Assembly (NCBI GenBank): GCA_945877545.1
Contig: CAMCSO010000003.1
Span: 1 to 52,632, forward strand
DNA from: Bifidobacterium breve
GTDB taxonomy: Bacteria > Actinomycetota > Actinomycetes > S36-B12
DNA length: 52,632 nt
Reading direction: 5' to 3'
A program made the translations under genes and the position numbers. How positions within the stretch are numbered: position 1 is the stretch's first letter; each line of letters starts with the position of its first letter. This document shows positions 9,754 through 21,466 of this stretch, piece after piece. The notes under the pieces were generated by a model that was not told the origin of the DNA, did no database searches, and was given only the letters and a program-made list of their open reading frames with translations.

Positions 9754-10515
9754 CTAGTCCGTCGGCGCCAACGGCTGACCGATTGTTGTTGGCAGTTCTG
9801 GCGACGCGACGTCGTAGACCCGGGCCCTCGTCTTCATGAGCGCCTTCAGGACACGCGCCTTGAGGAGGGGCCGCTCTGCGCTCCCCCACCTGATCACGAT
9901 GCCAGAGTCGAGAATGAGTTCGACGTCATCGCGCGTTGTCGCCGAGGCGAGCGCCACCCGCGAGAGCAGTTCCGGCGGGATGGTCCCGAGGACTCTCATG
10001 GCGGTCACAAGGCCCACCCCGTCGCCTCGCACGGTCGGCAGCCCCGGCTCAAGTGGCTCAGGAGGGACGAACACGGCGCCGCCAGGATCCAATGCCGCCT
10101 GGGAACCCTCCAGAAGGGCGGCCGCCTCCCGCGGCACGACCACGAGGACCACACCTCTGGGCCAGGACCTCACGACCGCCGATGCCCGAACCCACGGAAG
10201 TGTCTCAATCCCCGCCCGCACCTGAGCCGTGTCGAGTCGAGCCATCTGCAGCCCGATTGGTACGTCGGCAGCGTCAAGCACCCGATTGACGAGAATTCCC
10301 GACACGCCGGTAACCTCCACCCTGCTGATTACCAGAACCGACGAAAACCACACGACCCAGACGAGTCCCCCCGCGACAACGATTGCCACGATGAACACGA
10401 ATCGAGACACCCGCCAGCCCCGGCTGCGGGCGGGGTCACGGGCTGGATTTCGCTGCTCCCTGGTACGGCGGGGCCGATCACCTGTCGCCATCAGGCCGGT
10501 CGCATCGGCTGTCAC
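9754..10515 (-). CDS. ftsQ: Cell division protein FtsQ (POTRA domain)
   Basis: Single TM, VLVISRVEVTGVSGILVNRVLDAADV, located between murC and ftsZ. Confidence 0.9.
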   Translation of the reverse strand: MTADATGLMATGDRPRRTREQRNPARDPARSRGWRVSRFVFIVAIVVAGGLVWVVWFSSVLVISRVEVTGVSGILVNRVLDAADVPIGLQMARLDTAQVRAGIETLPWVRASAVVRSWPRGVVLVVVPREAAALLEGSQAALDPGGAVFVPPEPLEPGLPTVRGDGVGLVTAMRVLGTIPPELLSRVALASATTRDDVELILDSGIVIRWGSAERPLLKARVLKALMKTRARVYDVASPELPTTIGQPLAPTD

Positions 10516-11918
10516 GCACCTTCGCGCAGGCGTAGGAGGTCAAGGACTTCGAGGCCGATCATGCCGATGTCTCCGGCACCGAGGGTCATGATGATGTCGC
10601 CACTGCTCGCCCGTTCTACGAGGTGGCCCGCAACGGCCGACCATGAGGGCTCGAACACCACATGTGAGGCGTCCAGCGGCACGTTCGCCGCCATCGTCTG
10701 CCCGCTCGCGCCCGGGATGGCAGTCTCGCCCGGGGCGAATACCTCAAGCACCACGACCTCGTCGGCGAGGCCTAGAGCTGCGCCGAATTCGGTGATGAAC
10801 ATCGCCGTACGGTAGTAGTGGTGAGCCTGAAAGGCCACGACGACGCGGCCCTCACCCGCTACATCGCGTGCCGCGTGCAAGGTCGCCTCAATCTCGGTCG
10901 GGTGATGGGCATAGTCGTCGAAGACCCGCACTCCACCGACTTCACCCTTGAAGTCAAACCTGCGACGGGTGCCGCTAAAGCCCGAGAGCCCCTCGACCAT
11001 CGCTACAGCCGGTTGTCCGAGCCCGACGCCAGTGACGAATGCGGCGAGGGCGTTGAGCGCATTGTGGCGTCCGGGTACCTGGAGCGCGATCCTTCCAAGC
11101 GTCACACCGAGGGGGTCAACGACCCCAAAGGTCCAGCCCCGTCCGGTCCACACGAGATCAGCCATGGTGAAGTCAGCATTCGACGCGCTTGCGTAGGTAC
11201 GGACATCGACTCCGGCCGCACCGGCCCGTTCAGCGAGCCGGGCCGCGCCGGGGTCGTCTGCGCAAACGACGAGGAAACCTGACCTGTCGCGGATTCCGAT
11301 GGCAAACTCCAAGAACGCCGCTTCAATCGCTTCGAAGGTACCCCAGTGATTGAGATGGTCGGCCTCGACATTCGTGACAATCCCAACGAATGGCGCGTAC
11401 TGCAGGAACGCCCCATCGCTCTCATCCGCCTCGACAACGAAGATGTCGCCACTGCCGAGATGCGCATTCGACCCGGATTCGTTGAGTTCACTTCCGATGG
11501 CGAATGACGGGTCTACGCCGCAGTGCTGCAGCGCGATCGTGACCATCGACGTCGTCGTCGTCTTGCCGTGTGTTCCGGCAACGGCGACTGTCAAGTAACC
11601 CTCCATGATCATGGCGAGCGCGTCGGCGCGACTCAGTTCCCGGAGGCCGCGTTCGGCTCCCGCAAGCCGCTCGACATTGGAAGTCGGAATAGCCGTGGAG
11701 ACGACGATCGTCTGCGCACCCTCCACCTGCTCAGGGCGGTGGCCGACGTGAATGTCGACACCGATTGCTCGAAGTGCGTCAAGACGCCGCGAATCCTTCG
11801 CATCGCTCCCCGAGACTGCAACGCCGCGGGCGACGAGGATTCGTGCGATGCCAGACATGCCGGCGCCCCCGATGCCAATGATGTGAACTCGACCAAGCCG
11901 CTCAAGTGCATCACTCAT
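10512..11918 (-). CDS. murC: UDP-N-acetylmuramate--L-alanine ligase
   Basis: [42 protein letters not shown]. Confidence 0.96.
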   Translation of the reverse strand: MSDALERLGRVHIIGIGGAGMSGIARILVARGVAVSGSDAKDSRRLDALRAIGVDIHVGHRPEQVEGAQTIVVSTAIPTSNVERLAGAERGLRELSRADALAMIMEGYLTVAVAGTHGKTTTTSMVTIALQHCGVDPSFAIGSELNESGSNAHLGSGDIFVVEADESDGAFLQYAPFVGIVTNVEADHLNHWGTFEAIEAAFLEFAIGIRDRSGFLVVCADDPGAARLAERAGAAGVDVRTYASASNADFTMADLVWTGRGWTFGVVDPLGVTLGRIALQVPGRHNALNALAAFVTGVGLGQPAVAMVEGLSGFSGTRRRFDFKGEVGGVRVFDDYAHHPTEIEATLHAARDVAGEGRVVVAFQAHHYYRTAMFITEFGAALGLADEVVVLEVFAPGETAIPGASGQTMAANVPLDASHVVFEPSWSAVAGHLVERASSGDIIMTLGAGDIGMIGLEVLDLLRLREGA

Positions 11919-13018
11919 GCTCGTGCCCTTCGTCCCAATGCGATCCCCATGACCGTACGGGCGAGCTGTTCGTCGGCGTCGCGCACCCCATGCGAGGCCG
12001 CCGCATCGGCCATCGCATCAAGCCGGGAAGGGTCACCGAGAAGCGGTTCTAGCGCCATGAGCAGCGTTGCGGTAGTGAGGTCGGCATCGTCAATGATGAT
12101 GCCGCCATCGGCCCTCACGACCGGCAGGGCGTTGAGCCGTTGCTCGCCGTTTCCGATCGGCAGCGGTACATAGACGGCGGGCAGCCCGACTGCCGCGAGC
12201 TCCGCACACGTCATGGCTCCCGCCCTCGTCAGAGCGATATCGGCCGCCGCATATGCGAGGTCCATCCGCTCGAGGTAGGGCACGCTCACGTAACCAGCAT
12301 GTGCTGGCGGCTGGGGATTGCGGGTCCCATACGCATGAAGCACCTGCACGCCGCCAGCGGTGAGCTCCGCAATTGCGCCGCTCACCGCCTCGTTGAGGCG
12401 GGTCGCTCCCTGGGATCCGCCGAAGACGAGGAGCACCGGCGCGTCGGGCCTCAAGCCGAAGGCCTCGCGGGCCTGCGCACGAAGGGTCGCCCTGTCGAGG
12501 TGGGAAATTGCCTGACGCAGAGGCAATCCGATGACACTCGCGCCGCGGATCGTCCCGGGCACCGAGGAGAACACATGAGGGGTGAGGCGGGCGCCGACCC
12601 GATTGGCAAGACCAGGACGGGCATTCGCTTCGTGCACCACGAGCGGGACCCCGCGGCGGCGGGCGGCGAGGTAGGTCGGGAGGGCTGCATAACCACCGAA
12701 ACCAACCACAATGTCGGCCCGAAACCCATCAAGCAGCCTGGCGGACTCCTGGGTCGCGCGCCAGGCACCTGGGACCACATGAACGAGATCGAGGGATGGC
12801 CGCCGTGGCATCGGGGCCGACCGCACGGTCGCGATGGCATATCCGCGCGCCGGCACGAGTGAGGTTTCTAGGCCCCTCTCGCCCCCGATGACGATGATCG
12901 ACGTGGCCGGGTCGATTCGGAGCAGTGCGTCTGCCAGATTGAGGGCCGGCTCGATATGCCCGGCCGTTCCACCTGCGGCGAGAACAACGCGAAGTGCGTC
13001 AGACCCTGCGACGCTCAT
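11915..13018 (-). CDS. murG: UDP-N-acetylglucosamine transferase MurG
   Basis: [61 protein letters not shown]. Confidence 0.96.
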   Translation of the reverse strand: MSVAGSDALRVVLAAGGTAGHIEPALNLADALLRIDPATSIIVIGGERGLETSLVPARGYAIATVRSAPMPRRPSLDLVHVVPGAWRATQESARLLDGFRADIVVGFGGYAALPTYLAARRRGVPLVVHEANARPGLANRVGARLTPHVFSSVPGTIRGASVIGLPLRQAISHLDRATLRAQAREAFGLRPDAPVLLVFGGSQGATRLNEAVSGAIAELTAGGVQVLHAYGTRNPQPPAHAGYVSVPYLERMDLAYAAADIALTRAGAMTCAELAAVGLPAVYVPLPIGNGEQRLNALPVVRADGGIIIDDADLTTATLLMALEPLLGDPSRLDAMADAAASHGVRDADEQLARTVMGIALGRRARA

Positions 13019-14226
13019 CAGCGCCTGCGATTCGTCTGAGTGGTCGACTTACGACGCAGTGCGATTCGGGCGCCTGGTTCCTGGCGGGCGAACGCCAAAA
13101 GCATGCCGATCGCGGCGAGAGTCGGAAGCAGGGAGGAACCTCCGTAGGACACCAGGGGCAGTGGCACACCCGAGATAGGGAGCAGGCCGAGTACCGAACC
13201 GATGTTGAGGATCGCCTGGACCACGATCCAGCATCCAACTCCTGCCGACGCGAGCCGAACGAACGGATCCTTCGTCTTGCGGGTGAGCCGGAAGATCCCA
13301 AATGACAGTACTCCAAAGAGCACGAGGACGATGAACGTGCCGATCAGTCCAAGTTCCTCCCCGATGACCGGAAAGATGAAGTCGGTGTGCGCCTCAGGGA
13401 GCGCCCCCCACTTCTCGCGGCTGGCGCCGAGCCCCACGCCCCAGAGGCCGCCGGTCCCGAGTGCGTACTGCCCCTGCGTCAACTGCCAGCCGGCTCCGAG
13501 CCGGTCGGCGGCCGGATCCATCCACGACATGACGCGAGCCATTCGATAGGGCGCGGCGAGGCTGAGCAGGTAAATGGCCACCAGGCCCACGGCCCCGAGT
13601 ACGGCGAACAGTCGAAGTGGGGCACCGGCAGCGAACAGGATGCCTGCGGTAATGACCGCGATCATGAAAGCATTTCCGAAGTCACCCTCAAGGAGCACGA
13701 GTACAACCATGAGGAAGGACACCGGGAGCAGCGGCACGAGCAGATGAGACCAGGTGTGGATACGGAGATCCTTGCGGGTGAGGAGATCGGCGCCCCAGAC
13801 AATGATCCCGAGCTTGGCGAACTCCGATGGCTGGAGTCGGAAGGGCCCGAACAACTCGATCCAGTTCTGCTGGCCCCTCACCTCCACGCCGATGACGAGA
13901 ACCGCCACCAGAAGCGCAAGGGATCCCAGGAGAAGGATCCAGGCGAGACCCCGCCAGAACTGAATTGCGGTCCGGGCGGCCAAAAACATGACAAAGATGC
14001 CGATGACGGCGAACATTCCCTGTCGCTGGGCGAGCGTGTAGGCGGAACCGAACACCTTGAAGCTCTCAATACTCGATGCGGAGGTGACCATCACCACGCC
14101 GATCACCAGGAGAAGGAGGGTCGAACCGGCGATGATGTAGTAGGTGCTCAGTGGATTGTTGAACGCGACCCTGATCCCGCTCGAAGGGGGACCATCGACC
14201 GTCCGACTTCCATCGGTCATCGTCAT
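13018..14226 (-). CDS. ftsW: FtsW/SEDS peptidoglycan glycosyltransferase
   Basis: Multi-[51 protein letters not shown]. Confidence 0.95.
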   Translation of the reverse strand: MTMTDGSRTVDGPPSSGIRVAFNNPLSTYYIIAGSTLLLLVIGVVMVTSASSIESFKVFGSAYTLAQRQGMFAVIGIFVMFLAARTAIQFWRGLAWILLLGSLALLVAVLVIGVEVRGQQNWIELFGPFRLQPSEFAKLGIIVWGADLLTRKDLRIHTWSHLLVPLLPVSFLMVVLVLLEGDFGNAFMIAVITAGILFAAGAPLRLFAVLGAVGLVAIYLLSLAAPYRMARVMSWMDPAADRLGAGWQLTQGQYALGTGGLWGVGLGASREKWGALPEAHTDFIFPVIGEELGLIGTFIVLVLFGVLSFGIFRLTRKTKDPFVRLASAGVGCWIVVQAILNIGSVLGLLPISGVPLPLVSYGGSSLLPTLAAIGMLLAFARQEPGARIALRRKSTTQTNRRR

Positions 14227-15668
14227 GATGTCTCACCCCCTCGCGGCGCAGCCCCCAGCATGTCAACGGCCGCCGCGAACTGATCCCCGCGATGACCGTA
14301 GTCGCGGAACATGTCCCAAGAGGCGCAGCCGGGCGCGAGAAGAACCGTGTCGCCGGGAAGTGCCAGAGCCATCGCAGCGGCCACAGCGTCCACCATCGCG
14401 CTCGGATCACCTGAACTAATCACTGTTGTCGGCACGGACGGTGCGTGCCGCCCGAGGGCTTGAGCAATCAACTCCCTGTCGACCCCGAGGAGCACGACTC
14501 CGCGGAGCCGCTCCCCCACCGTCTTGACCAACTCGTCGAAGTCCTGGCCCTTCGCCATTCCCCCTGCGATCCAAACGACGTTCGGGAACGCCTTCATCGA
14601 GGTCAGTGCGGCGTGTGCGTTTGTCGCCTTTGAGTCATCGACGAATGACACCCCGTCAATCGTTGCGACGTGGGCGATCCGATGTGCCGCAGGAACGAAG
14701 GCCCGAAGTCCCTCGCGGATCGCAACCGCGCTCACGCCGTATGCGCGTGCCAGCGCTGCCGCTGCCAGTGCGTTCGCAACATTGTGGGGCGCTGGCGGCC
14801 TGACATCCCCGATGCTTGCAAGTTCCTGCGCCGAGGAGGCCCGGTCTGGAACAAATGCCCGATCGATGAGGAGGTTCTCCACGAGCCCGAGCATGGAAAG
14901 GCCCGGCGCGCCCAGCGTGAACCCGATTGCGCGGCATCCCTCGATGACGTCAGCACCCTCAACCATCGCTCGAGTGCGCTCGTCCTCGACGTTGTAGATG
15001 GCTGCCACCTGAGTCTGCTCATAGATTCGGGCCTTCGCCGCGACATAGGCCTCAGCGCTCCCGAAGTGGTCAATGTGATCGTCCGCAATGTTGAGGCACA
15101 CCGACGCCAGTGGGCTCATTGAAGTAACGAACGGCAGTTGCGGCGCGCCCACCTCGACGGCGATCACATCGACCTCGTCATGCATGACGACACCGACGAG
15201 GGACATCCCGATGTTCCCTGCTGAGCACGTGCGCAACCCAGCGGCGCGAAGCATGGATTCCAGCATGAGGGTCGTTGTGGTCTTGCCGTTCGTCCCGGTT
15301 ATGACGAGCCATGGCGCTGGTGATGCGGCCGGACGCAGCCGCCAGGCAAGCTCGAGTTCACCCCAGACGGGCACCCCTTGGTCACGGGCCTGTTCGATGA
15401 CCGGGCTCGTGGGGGGCAGCCCCGGAGACACAATGAGAACGTCGCATTCGGGGAGCCCTCCGGTGAATCCGAGACGCACATCGACGCCGATTACGTCAAG
15501 GATCTCTGCACGCTCACGCAGCGCGGGCGAGTCCCCCGAGTCGATGAGGACCACTCGAGCGCCGAGTTGTGCGAGTGCGTCGGCACAGGCAAACCCGGCA
15601 ACACCGATCCCCGCGACCACCGCGTTGACGCGGCTCCAGTCGGATGTTCGATGCAGCGAATCGATCAC
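14223..15668 (-). CDS. murD: UDP-N-acetylmuramoylalanine--D-glutamate ligase
   Basis: GTG start at 15668 overlapping the mraY stop; VITGTNGKTTTTLMLESML, FVDDSKATNAHAAL. Confidence 0.95.
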   Translation of the reverse strand: MIDSLHRTSDWSRVNAVVAGIGVAGFACADALAQLGARVVLIDSGDSPALRERAEILDVIGVDVRLGFTGGLPECDVLIVSPGLPPTSPVIEQARDQGVPVWGELELAWRLRPAASPAPWLVITGTNGKTTTTLMLESMLRAAGLRTCSAGNIGMSLVGVVMHDEVDVIAVEVGAPQLPFVTSMSPLASVCLNIADDHIDHFGSAEAYVAAKARIYEQTQVAAIYNVEDERTRAMVEGADVIEGCRAIGFTLGAPGLSMLGLVENLLIDRAFVPDRASSAQELASIGDVRPPAPHNVANALAAAALARAYGVSAVAIREGLRAFVPAAHRIAHVATIDGVSFVDDSKATNAHAALTSMKAFPNVVWIAGGMAKGQDFDELVKTVGERLRGVVLLGVDRELIAQALGRHAPSVPTTVISSGDPSAMVDAVAAAMALALPGDTVLLAPGCASWDMFRDYGHRGDQFAAAVDMLGAAPRGGETS

Positions 15669-16735
15669 GCGCGGACCCACTCGGCGTAGAACACCGTGAG
15701 CCCCGCCCCGATGCACAGGCCTTGGATAATCCAAAAGCGCACGACAATCTGAATCTCAGCCCAGCCGAGCATCTCGAAGTGGTGATGCAGTGGCGCCATT
15801 CGCAGGATTCGTCGGCCGGTGAGCTTGAATGATCCGACCTGGCCGATCACTGAAAGGGAGGTGATGAGGAACAGACCCGCGAGCATCGGGAGCAGGAGCT
15901 CGGTTCGACTCAGGATGGCGAGCCCAGCAATCCCGCCACCGAGCGCCAAAGACCCGGTGTCACCCATGAAAATTCGCGCCGGTGCCGTGTTCCACCACAG
16001 GAATCCAAAGCTCGCCCCGGCGGTGGCCGCCGCCACCATCGCGAGGTCGAGCGGATTCACCGTGGAATAACAGGTGCTTGGATCAACATCGAGGAATGAG
16101 CAGTTTTGGCCGTATTGCCAAAGGCAGATGAGCACATATGACAGGAAGGTCATGATCGAGGCGCCGATCGCAAGACCGTCGAGTCCGTCGGTGAGGTTCA
16201 CCCCATTTGTCGTTGCGGTCACGAGGAACCACACCCACAGAAGGAAGAGTGCCACCGGAAGGACGAGCGAAGTATCGCGGACGAAGGAGACGGCCATCGA
16301 CGCAGGCGTAGGACCCCCATCGGTGAAGTGCAACGACAGCCAGGCGAAGCCCAATGCCACCACGGCCTGGCCAATGAGCTTCGTCCGCGCCCGAAGTCCG
16401 GTGCTCCGCTGCTTGAAGATCTTCAGGTAGTCGTCGGCAAAGCCGACGAGGCCGAGGCCGACCATAAGGAAAATGACGAGGAGACCCGAGGGGGTCATGG
16501 GTCGCCAAGCAAGGAGATGGGTCAAGGCGTAGCCCCCGATGACAGCCAGGATGATCGCCGCGCCGCCCATCGAGGGCGTCCCGCGCTTACCCTCGTGGGC
16601 TGGGTAGAGCTCACCCTCCACTGACACTCGAATCGCCTGCGCATAACCACGGCGAGCGAGCAGTTTGATGAGCAATGGCGTTCCGACAAGCGAAATAATG
16701 GTTGCGATGCCAGCCGCCATGACGATGAGTCTCAC
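15665..16735 (-). CDS. mraY: Phospho-N-acetylmuramoyl-pentapeptide-transferase
   Basis: KRGTPSMGGAAI, GFADDYLK, NGVNLTDGLDGLA, PLHHHFEMLGWAE. Confidence 0.96.
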   Translation of the reverse strand: MRLIVMAAGIATIISLVGTPLLIKLLARRGYAQAIRVSVEGELYPAHEGKRGTPSMGGAAIILAVIGGYALTHLLAWRPMTPSGLLVIFLMVGLGLVGFADDYLKIFKQRSTGLRARTKLIGQAVVALGFAWLSLHFTDGGPTPASMAVSFVRDTSLVLPVALFLLWVWFLVTATTNGVNLTDGLDGLAIGASIMTFLSYVLICLWQYGQNCSFLDVDPSTCYSTVNPLDLAMVAAATAGASFGFLWWNTAPARIFMGDTGSLALGGGIAGLAILSRTELLLPMLAGLFLITSLSVIGQVGSFKLTGRRILRMAPLHHHFEMLGWAEIQIVVRFWIIQGLCIGAGLTVFYAEWVRA

Positions 16736-18114
16736 GACTGGTCCTTCGACATGAGGGCCGCTGCCAGACGTTCAAGTCCGATGCTCCGGGACGCTTTGAC
16801 GAGCACCACATCACCGGGGCTGAGCTCACTGCGAAGTAGGGTGATTGCCTCATCGGGGGTGGCAACCCACGTCGCTTCCGTGAGAAAAGAGCCCTCGGCC
16901 TTACACGCTCGCTCCATGGGACGTGCGCCCTCGCCGATGCCCACCAACCTGGTAATTCCCAGATCGCCGACCAGCCGGCCGATTGCCTCGTGCTCCGCCT
17001 CCGCGGTCTCGCCAAGCTCCTTCATCTCGCCGAGAACAGCCCAGCTGCGATGACCCGTCGACATCGACGCAAGGACCTCTAGTCCGGCGCGCATCGAGTC
17101 GGGGTTCGCGTTGTACGCGTCATTCACGATGATCCAGCCCTCTTCGGACTCACGCACCTCCATGCGCCACTTGCTCTGGGGCATCGATGCGCCAAGTGCC
17201 GCGGCAATCGACTCGATCGGCACCTTAAGGGTGACGCCCACCGCGGCCGCGGCCAGCGCGTTGTGCGCCGAGTGCTCGCCGCGCAGAAGCAGTGCGACCG
17301 GGACAGCCCTGTCACCGTGGTGGAGGGTGAATGCAGGGCAGGCGCGGTCATCGAGTCGAAGGTCGGTTGCTCGGACGTCGCAGGAGGGGCCAACTCCGAA
17401 CGTCATGACGGTAGCCGCCGTGCGGCTGGCCTGCTCCATCACGGCCGCATCGTCCCCATTGACGATCGCAACCCCATCCGTTGGCAGCCCTTCGAGGATT
17501 TCTCCCTTGGCCCGCGCGATTGCCCCGACCGACCCGAGCATGCCCAGATGGGCCGAGCCTATATTGATGAGGACTCCCACGGATGGAGTGGCAATCTCGC
17601 AGAGGTATCGGATGTGACCCTCCCCCCTCATCCCCATCTCGAGCACGAGGTATTCGGTCGTTTCGTCGGCCCGCAAGATGGTGAGCGGCACTCCGACCTC
17701 GGTGTTGAAGGAGCCTGCTGCGGCAACGGTCCGGCCGCTTCGGCTAAGTACCTGCGCGACGAGATCCTTCGTACTCGTCTTGCCGCTCGAACCGGTGATT
17801 GCCACGACCGTGCATGTCAGCCGGTGGGTGCGAACCCAATGGGCGAGTCGACCGAGTGCGTGGACCGGATCGTCAACGACGAGACATGGGCCGTCAATCA
17901 CCCGAGCAGACAGTGTCACGCAGGCTCCGCTCTTGCGAGCCTGCGAAGCGAAGGCATGGCCATCGGCCCGCTCACCGGCAATCGCCACGAACATCGCTCC
18001 CGGCGCGGCCTCACGCGAGTCGACGACGACATCGGTAACCCAGGTCGCGACATCAACCTCATGGCAGACACCGCCAACGACGGCACATATCTCCCCTACG
18101 GTCATGGGAATCAT
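16732..18114 (-). CDS. murF: UDP-N-acetylmuramoyl-tripeptide--D-alanyl-D-alanine ligase
   Basis: ITGSSGKTSTKDLV, NDAYNANPDSMRAGLEVL, VLGEMKELG. Confidence 0.95.
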   Translation of the reverse strand: MIPMTVGEICAVVGGVCHEVDVATWVTDVVVDSREAAPGAMFVAIAGERADGHAFASQARKSGACVTLSARVIDGPCLVVDDPVHALGRLAHWVRTHRLTCTVVAITGSSGKTSTKDLVAQVLSRSGRTVAAAGSFNTEVGVPLTILRADETTEYLVLEMGMRGEGHIRYLCEIATPSVGVLINIGSAHLGMLGSVGAIARAKGEILEGLPTDGVAIVNGDDAAVMEQASRTAATVMTFGVGPSCDVRATDLRLDDRACPAFTLHHGDRAVPVALLLRGEHSAHNALAAAAVGVTLKVPIESIAAALGASMPQSKWRMEVRESEEGWIIVNDAYNANPDSMRAGLEVLASMSTGHRSWAVLGEMKELGETAEAEHEAIGRLVGDLGITRLVGIGEGARPMERACKAEGSFLTEATWVATPDEAITLLRSELSPGDVVLVKASRSIGLERLAAALMSKDQS

Positions 18115-19652
18115 TGATCACCGTCCGACATCCCCAGAGCCTGTCGAACCTCGTCACGATCGTCGAAGGGCAGGATCGTCCCGGTGATCTCCTGCCCCTG
18201 CTCATGTCCCTTACCGAGTACGAGCACGATGTCACCCGGTTGAGCGAGTGTCACGGCACGTCGAATCGCAAGTCTCCGGTCAGCGACCTCCTCCACATCT
18301 GCTCGGGTGCCGGCATCCAGGGCACCTTGCATGACCGCGGCCCGGATCGTTGCCGGATCCTCGGAGCGTGGATTGTCGTCGGTGACGATGACCACATCTG
18401 CGTGAGCGGCGGCGCGCGCACCCATGATCGGCCGCTTTGCCCGATCGCGGTCACCGCCAGCACCGATAACGACGATGACTCGCCCGGTCGTGTCCAAGCG
18501 GACAGTCGCGATCGCGGCCTCCATGGCGTCGGGTGAATGTGCGTAGTCGACGATCGCGGTCACCGGTCCGCCACGGCCAATCCACTCCATCCTGCCCGGC
18601 ACATGTACCTGCGACAGGCCGAACGCAGCCACGGAGCCCTCAATGCCAATCTGGCGGAGCATGACGAAGGCGCAGAGGGTGTTCGCCCGGTTGAAGGCGC
18701 CAGGGAGAGGCATGTGAAGGAGTGTCCGCTCCCCACCAGGCCCCTCGGCCATCCAGCCACCATCGCGGGGGGACAGGGTCCAATCGGCGCGCTTGGGTGC
18801 GCCCGGCGTTGTCGAGGGATCCGCGCGCGCAGACCAGGTGACCACCGGCACAGTCGCTTGTTCACTTAGGCGCCGACCCCAAGCGTCGTCGATGCCGATC
18901 ACTGCTAGTTCGCAGCGCGACGGGGTGAATAAGGCGGCCTTCGCCTCGAAGTACGCGTCCATCGTCCCGTGATAGTCAAGATGGTCCTGGCTGAGATTCG
19001 TGAATCCGGCGACCGCGAACCTCACGCCGTCGACCCGGCCCTCCTCGAGTGCATGACTTGACACCTCAACCGCGACGGAGTCCACACCCACCTCGCGCAT
19101 GACCCCGATTATCGCGTGAAAGTGAGGGGCTTCGGGTGTGGTGCGCGTCGAGGTGAGGTGCGTGTCGCCAATTCGGATCCCAATCGTTCCGATCACACCA
19201 GCCGTTCTTCCTGCAGCGCGCAGGCCCGCCTCAAGCAGGTATGACACCGTCGTCTTGCCGTTCGTGCCGGTAATGCCGAGGACTGTCATCGCCTCGGCTG
19301 GCCTTCCGTAGATGGTCGATGAGAGTTCTGCGAGACAGGCGCGCGGCGACGTCACCTCGAGTATTGGTACTCGCCTCCGTGCGCCGGCGGGCAGCAGGCT
19401 CAGGCCCTCGCTGTCGGTGAGGATCGCCGCTGCCCCACGGTCGACGGCCTGCTCGGCAAAGACCGCCCCGTGTAACACATGACCCGGCAGCGCCGCGAAG
19501 AGGTCGCCCGGTCGTACCTGCCTGGAATCGAGTTCGACACCTGTGACGAATCCACCCGCACTGCCGTGCACGCAGACAAGGTCGGGGCCGATCACCAATT
19601 CCAACACGCCTATCGACGTCTCTTGGATCGCCGGCCTCGGCAGTCGCTCCAC
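18111..19652 (-). CDS. murE: UDP-N-acetylmuramoyl-tripeptide synthetase
   Basis: ITGTNGKTTVSYLLEAGL, VSSHALEEGRVDGV, VDYAHSPDAM, TDDNPRSEDP. Confidence 0.95.
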   Translation of the reverse strand: MERLPRPAIQETSIGVLELVIGPDLVCVHGSAGGFVTGVELDSRQVRPGDLFAALPGHVLHGAVFAEQAVDRGAAAILTDSEGLSLLPAGARRRVPILEVTSPRACLAELSSTIYGRPAEAMTVLGITGTNGKTTVSYLLEAGLRAAGRTAGVIGTIGIRIGDTHLTSTRTTPEAPHFHAIIGVMREVGVDSVAVEVSSHALEEGRVDGVRFAVAGFTNLSQDHLDYHGTMDAYFEAKAALFTPSRCELAVIGIDDAWGRRLSEQATVPVVTWSARADPSTTPGAPKRADWTLSPRDGGWMAEGPGGERTLLHMPLPGAFNRANTLCAFVMLRQIGIEGSVAAFGLSQVHVPGRMEWIGRGGPVTAIVDYAHSPDAMEAAIATVRLDTTGRVIVVIGAGGDRDRAKRPIMGARAAAHADVVIVTDDNPRSEDPATIRAAVMQGALDAGTRADVEEVADRRLAIRRAVTLAQPGDIVLVLGKGHEQGQEITGTILPFDDRDEVRQALGMSDGDQ

Positions 19653-19657
19653 TTGGA

Positions 19658-21466
19658 CTACGGCTTGCTGTTGACGACGAGTGGGAGGTTCGGAGGTTTC
19701 GTGCCAGTCGGGGGAATCTGGCGCGCCTGAAGGGCATAGGTCATGACCCGCTTGAAGACCGGGCCCGCAAGCCGCCCACCGTAGCGTCCCTTCTTCGGGT
19801 TTACGAGGGCAACTGCGACGACGAGCTGGGGATCATCGATCGGTGCCATCCCGATGAACGAGGCAACCACGCCCTTACCGTAACCGCCATTCAAGGGATC
19901 GAACATCTGGGCGGTTCCCGTCTTCCCCCCCACCCGATAGCCCCGGATTCCGGCCTTTGGAGCCGTTCCACCTTCTCCGACGACCGCCTCCAACATAAGG
20001 CGAATCTGGGCAGCTGTCCCCGGCGACACCACTCGGGTGGTTTTCGGTGCGGGAAGGGGAACCGCCGTGCCGTCCGGTTTCGTGACGGATCCAACGAGCG
20101 AGGGCTCGATACGCACCCCATCGTTGGCGATCGTCGCGAAAATGCTCGCCGCCTGAACACTGTTGAGGCTCAACCCTTGCCCGAAGGCGATAGTCGGGAA
20201 GGTCGTCGGAGACCATTCCGGGTAGGAAGGAACGCTGCCGGACCCCTCACCGGGAAAGTTCAGTCCAGTCTTCTCGCCAATCCCGAATTTCTTCAAGTAG
20301 CCGAGCAGGACGCGCCCGCCGATCCGCTCGGAGGCCATGATCGCCCCAATATTGCTCGACTTCGCCATGATCCCGGTGAGGGTCAGCACCTCGGCTCCGG
20401 GGGCATCGTGGTCACGAAAGAACTTTCCGCCACGCTCCAGCCTGCCGGGCACCTTGAACGTCGCATTGATGTTGGATGCGCCCTCGTTGATGACCGCGGC
20501 GAGGGTCATCACCTTGCTCGTCGAGCCAGGCTCGTAGACATCGCGGAGCGCGCGGTTGCCCCGTTGGTCCGCGGGCGCCTTCGAGACCTCGTTCGGGTTG
20601 AAGGTCGGCTCGGTGGCTAGGGCGAGAATGTGCCCGGTGCGCGGATCCATCACGACGACGGTTCCGCTGTCTGACCGCGAACTTTTCACCTTCTCCGCGA
20701 GGACTTGCTGAGCAATGTATTGAATGTCACGATCGATCGTCAGAGTGATATCCACGCCCGCGGTCGCCTCGACCCGGGTTTTCTCCGCGGTTGGGATGGC
20801 ATTCCCACCCGGACCCCGCTCATACGTCGACTTACCCTCAATCCCAGCGAGTTGCTCGTCGAACGCGAACTCGATGCCTTCCAGACCAGCGCCCTCGGCC
20901 CCAACGAAACCCACGACGTTCGCAGCCAGATCATCCGCTGGGTAGATGCGCCGTGATGAGGATGCGCCGACGAGACCAGGGATCCGAAGGGCCTCGATTC
21001 GTCGCCAGGTCTCCGGCGTGAGGCCCTTCTCGATAACGACGAAGCGTCGATTACCTGTGAGCTTCAAGGCCAGTACCCGAGGATCAACCCCAAGGATCGG
21101 CGCCAGCTCGTCGGCAGCGGAGCGCGGATCCACGATCATCGTTTGGTCGGCAGTGAGATCGCGCGACTCGACCGTCGCCGCCAAGATTTCCCCCTTTGCA
21201 TCCATGATTGACCCACGCAGGGCAGGGAGAGTCACTGTGCGCAGCCGCTGGTCGAGGGCCTCGCCAGCGAGGGCCTGACCCTTGACCGCCTGAAGTTCGA
21301 CGAGCCGCACCGCGAATCCACCGAGCACCAAAAAGGTGATGACCATCAGGGCGATACCGCGCTTCCGGGGGTCGCCAAGGGTGAGGAAGTCCCGACTTAC
21401 TGGTCGGCGATATCCACGTGAATCGCGAAGCGGCTTGGCTCGAACTGGCGCCCGAGTCTGGGTCAC
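19658..21466 (-). CDS. ftsI: Penicillin-binding protein 2 / FtsI transpeptidase
   Basis: MDPRTGHILALATEPTFNPN, YEPGSTSKVMT, AKSSNIGA, VGGKTGTAQM. Confidence 0.95.
   Translation of the reverse strand: MTQTRAPVRAKPLRDSRGYRRPVSRDFLTLGDPRKRGIALMVITFLVLGGFAVRLVELQAVKGQALAGEALDQRLRTVTLPALRGSIMDAKGEILAATVESRDLTADQTMIVDPRSAADELAPILGVDPRVLALKLTGNRRFVVIEKGLTPETWRRIEALRIPGLVGASSSRRIYPADDLAANVVGFVGAEGAGLEGIEFAFDEQLAGIEGKSTYERGPGGNAIPTAEKTRVEATAGVDITLTIDRDIQYIAQQVLAEKVKSSRSDSGTVVVMDPRTGHILALATEPTFNPNEVSKAPADQRGNRALRDVYEPGSTSKVMTLAAVINEGASNINATFKVPGRLERGGKFFRDHDAPGAEVLTLTGIMAKSSNIGAIMASERIGGRVLLGYLKKFGIGEKTGLNFPGEGSGSVPSYPEWSPTTFPTIAFGQGLSLNSVQAASIFATIANDGVRIEPSLVGSVTKPDGTAVPLPAPKTTRVVSPGTAAQIRLMLEAVVGEGGTAPKAGIRGYRVGGKTGTAQMFDPLNGGYGKGVVASFIGMAPIDDPQLVVAVALVNPKKGRYGGRLAGPVFKRVMTYALQARQIPPTGTKPPNLPLVVNSKP

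Noticed and set aside
13387-14283. 298-aa plus-strand ORF
   Set aside because: Antisense to ftsW and the murD end; no domain-like signal, His/Glu/Gly-rich shadow composition.
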